DNA of 64,000 nucleotides from Entamoeba histolytica HM-1:IMSS (lineage: Eukaryota > Evosea > Mastigamoebida > Endamoebidae): positions 1 to 64,000 of the forward strand of contig NW_001914922.1 of assembly GCF_000208925.1 (NCBI RefSeq), written 5' to 3'. The notes under the pieces are model-generated. The model was not told the origin of the DNA and did not search any database. It saw only the letters and a program-made list of their open reading frames with translations. Position numbers and translations under genes: made by a program. Of the stretch, positions 60,676 to 64,000 are shown piece after piece. Every line of letters starts with the position of its first letter. Positions within the stretch are counted from its first letter, which is position 1.

Positions 60676-63600
60676 ATGAGTTTATCACCTGGTCTGTCTG
60701 ATATTAGATATAAACGTCGAACAGTAGCTGACGCTAAAAAGACAGCACAGCTCAGAAAAATTTTTGATTGTTATGATACTGAATGTGTAAGTGAATTAAA
60801 TACAGAACAATTAAGAAGATATTTTGCAAAAGAAAAAGGACTGTACTTGTCTCAAGAAGATATTAAGAAAATACTTTCTGAAATATTACAATATAACTTT
60901 AGATTACCATTTACAGATTTTGCACAACTTAATGATTATATTGAAACTAATAAAAACAGCTTGAAAGAAGTTTGTTTAAAAGACTTTATTTTATTAAACA
61001 AAATTTATTAAATGAATAGAAAAGTAATGAAAGAAATCAATGTTCTGTATTATTTGAATCACAACTTCTTGAAGATAAAGATCGAATTCCTTATTTTTCT
61101 AATATTTTAAGTCCTAAAGATATAACTTTTGTAACAAAAAAAAGACCAGAACAAAGTCATTTAAAATATATTGAAGGAATTTCATCAATAGAAAATGACT
61201 CTATAGTAAAAATGTTTATAGATATATTATTTGCTGATTTAACTAATGTCATAATGAAGAAAGTAATATTTGAACCTCCAAAACCTTTTGAATCTCGTTA
61301 TGTTAATTTTGATGGAGATGAAACTATAGCAAATGAAGTCTCAATTTCATTATTAAATAATGATAATTGTATTGAAGATAGAAGAACATTAAGAGAACCA
61401 TTATTTGATATGGTAAGAACTCAAACTAAATTAAATATTACACCTATTAAACCAATAACATATAATGTTGTTTCATATTATTTGTGCCAAATTACAGATA
61501 TTCAATTTGGAGTATGTACATCAGCAAAAGGATTTATAGAGCCATTATATGGATATTTTGCTGTATATGATTATAATGAACATGAAAAAAAATTTATAAA
61601 AATAACAGAAAGTTTTAGAGTTGATATTAATAATTCTGATGTTAGAGTTTCTGGACAATGGATTACAGCTAAAGATACACAAAGAGATGTTAATAAATTT
61701 ATTCTTCCATTAGAAGTAAATAAATATAGTAATCATGAATTAAAAGGGGTTTTAACAATTTATAAAAATGCTGAAGCTGATTTATTTCAAAGAGAACTTT
61801 ATTTTACAGAAAAGAAAAATATAAAACCAAGAGAAGTAAAAAAGTTTATAATGGATAATATGTATTTACAATATGTTTGTGTTGGATTTGCAGATTTTAA
61901 ATTTTCAAATGACGGGAAGTTAAGTGTTGCACCAAGACTAGGATTTTGTCAATTAAAAATGGAAAAAGAAGAAGATATAGCAACATTATTTTCTCCGTCT
62001 GTTAAATCAAAACAAATTAATGGAGAATGGAAGATGAAAATAACGCAAATTAGTCTTGAAGAAATGGAAAATATAGTTGATTGGAATGATCATGGAATTT
62101 CAGAAAATGAAGTTACTGAAAATTCAACACGTATTCTTCAACCATTAGAAATGAGAGAAAATCATTTTTCTCACAACTTATTTATTTATCCATTAAAAGT
62201 TACATCATCTTCATTTTCATTAAAGAAAAAATTTAACAGTGCAGTTGTTAAAATATATTTACAAGATACTCAAACAATTCCTGAATCAAAAAGTTTAGAA
62301 GTATTTTATCCTATTCTTCCAGGAAGACCTTTTGATAAAAGTTTTACAACAGCTGCTCCTTATTCAAAAAATAATATTTATTTTGATGAAGCAAAATTAA
62401 AATTACCTTTAAATATTAATGATTCACATCATTTATTATTTATTGTTGATGATGTTTTTGAAGAAGATCCAAATACTAAAGAAACTCGATTTGGATTTCT
62501 TCCATTATTTGAACATGGACATTTAATTCAAAACGATGTTTATAAAATTGAATTATTTAAAGGACCAATAATGGAATCATATTTAAATGCTAAAAAATTA
62601 CCTGATACAAAAAAAATGATTTTACATGTTCGTCTTAATTTTCTTACTCAATTTATGGTTCAAGATGAAACAGTATATAAATTAATTCGTTCAGTTGACA
62701 CCAATTCTTTTAAAAGTATTGATAATGTTTTAGAATTATTCTCTCAACTTAAAAAGAATCAACCATATAAAAATCAATTAATTCATTCATTCCCATTATT
62801 AATGAAATTAATGTTACAATTATTTAATAATGAAATATCTAATGTCGAATCTGGAAAAAATTTGGTATTATCAATGCTTCATTTAATGGATGCTGTAGAA
62901 GATGATTCTTTAAAAGAGTCTTTTGTAACAGAACAATTTAAAGAAGATTTTACTCAACCTCAAAAAGAAATGATATTTGATTCTTTAACAAGGTCATTAG
63001 TTGCAGCACTTTCAGTAAATGGTATTCATGTCAGTATTGCAAAACATCTTAACTTCTTTTTAAAAATTATAATAAAATCATTATTGTTTTGGATGCAAAA
63101 AGAAGACCTTTTTGAAAAAGAAAATAGATTTCAATTAATTGCTATTCAATATTCACAAATATCAACACAATTTAAAACTGAATTAATTAATCTATTTGAA
63201 CAATTAGCTATTTTTATTAGAAAATCAGTTCAATCTAAAAGATATTCTTATTTAAATTATGTGAATTATATTATAGGTCAATTTTTAAAGGATTTATTGA
63301 GATTTTATTCAAGAACAACTACAATGGAAGCATTAGAATCTTATATTAATACTCTTTCATGTTTTTATGAAAACAAAAGTACAACATTATTTAATCCTAA
63401 AAACAGTAAATATGGTAATGAAAGTGATGAATCTTGGAAAATTATTCAATTGTTAAAGATTGATTTTATTAGAGATTTACATCAATTTGTATATTTTTAT
63501 GAAATTAATGTTCCTACCATTTCACCAATGACATCTTGTGCTAAATTTATTGAAAATATTTTCAATAAACATTATTTTGTTGAATTCACTGTTCAACATT

Positions 63601-64000
63601 TAACTGATTCAATGGCAAGAGATGATAGTGTTTGTAAATATGCATTGATGGTTTTAGCTGAGCAAATCATTAAAATGGATACTTATAGAGGATGGACTGA
63701 AGAAGAACGATCATGCATTGCTGAAATGTACTTTAGTTATGTAAATTATGTTTGTATTGAGTATAAAAGAATGGTAAGTAGATGGCATAGAGCCCAAACA
63801 GTAACTACTACTCATGCCCAAGTGGATGATGTTAGTACAACAAATTCTTCTGAAGTAGTGTTAGAACAATCACCAGAAATTTCAGGAAATTATTTACAAA
63901 TACTTTATTTATTATTCTTCTGGGTATTTAAAAATCTATCACATCAAACACTTTCTGACTTAATTAGAAAAACAAATCAGTCTTTACTCAAAACTATATT
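60676..64000 (+). CDS. DOCK-family GEF, 5' part, runs off the right edge
   Basis: Exon 1 (60676-60969) ends at SLKE; a 50-nt intron (60970-61019, GTTTGT...ATAG) leads into exon 2, open to the window end with no stop, giving about 1091 visible residues. Residues 25-90 contain a helix-loop-helix IFDCYDTECVSELNTEQLRRYF, a faint EF-hand look. The DHR-1 (C2-like) domain spans about 480-615, with FIYPLKVTSSSFSLKKK and HHLLFIVDDVF...RFGFLPLFEHGHL, a typical DOCK DHR-1 core. The following region is armadillo-like helices. The catalytic DHR-2 should lie beyond 64000. DOCK proteins activate Rac/Cdc42-type GTPases. Confidence 0.82.

Noticed and set aside
1..64000. tRNA arrays, rRNA, CRISPR, phage or bacterial defence genes
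   Set aside because: I looked for cloverleaf-type segments, regular spaced repeats and known prokaryotic systems and saw none.

Overview
The window is a piece of a very AT-rich nuclear chromosome from an Entamoeba of the E. histolytica/dispar type. This rests on four things: a SREHP-like serine-rich surface antigen gene, an acetate kinase of the pyrophosphate-linked amoebic type, a decayed Entamoeba-type LINE, and many short introns (39-62 nt) that start with GTTTGT (once GTTTGA, once GTTTGG) and end in AG. Upstream regions carry GAAC / TATA-like / initiator motifs known from E. histolytica promoters. I cannot settle the species from sequence alone; the antigen's repeat units look unlike the E. 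histolytica version I remember, so a sister species is plausible.

Layout. 1-3.6 kb is a degenerate LINE on the minus strand (reverse transcriptase partial at the left edge, then a coiled-coil ORF1). 3.6-9.3 kb is gene-poor and holds only the repeat-containing surface antigen and eroded remnants. 9.3-25.5 kb alternates compact genes (PAP2-like membrane phosphatase, ESCRT-III Snf7/Vps32, TSR2, YjbQ/UPF0047, a TBC1D5-like RabGAP, a class II phosphodiesterase-like hydrolase, a VWA protein, ADAT2, a four-span membrane protein, an RBMX2/Snu17-like RRM protein) with 1.3-1.8 kb AT-rich gaps. 25.5-42.8 kb is denser: ORC4-like protein, an unknown protein, a Mon2-like giant, RED/IK-like, DHHC acyltransferase, a coiled-coil protein, a tandem WWE protein, a nucleoplasmin-like protein, an ENY2/Sus1-like protein, a NOX/ferric-reductase-like oxidoreductase, acetate kinase, a small secreted Cys-rich protein and a GH2 glycosidase. 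43.4-64 kb is densely packed with housekeeping genes: F-box/WD40, VAMP7-like R-SNARE, CUE protein, SUMO, CstF-77, WDR33/Pfs2, DNAJC17, UTP15, small membrane proteins, a DUF1764 protein, an atypical Ras-like GTPase, a Lys/Glu-rich secretory protein, a Leo1-like protein, a RalGAP-like protein, and a DOCK-family GEF that runs off the right edge.

Two themes recur. One is RNA processing (RBMX2-like, RED-like, CstF-77, WDR33, DNAJC17, UTP15, TSR2, ADAT2, Leo1-like, ENY2-like); CstF-77 and WDR33 are divergent neighbours sharing about 100 bp. The other is endomembrane traffic and small-GTPase control (Vps32, TBC1D5-like, Mon2-like, DHHC, VAMP7-like, Ras-like, RalGAP-like, DOCK). Gene order otherwise looks like an ordinary protist chromosome. 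I found no CRISPR, no prokaryote-style operon, no tRNA array and no clear new multi-gene system. The most useful discoveries are split genes that only appear once the tiny introns are removed, plus several proteins with altered catalytic residues.
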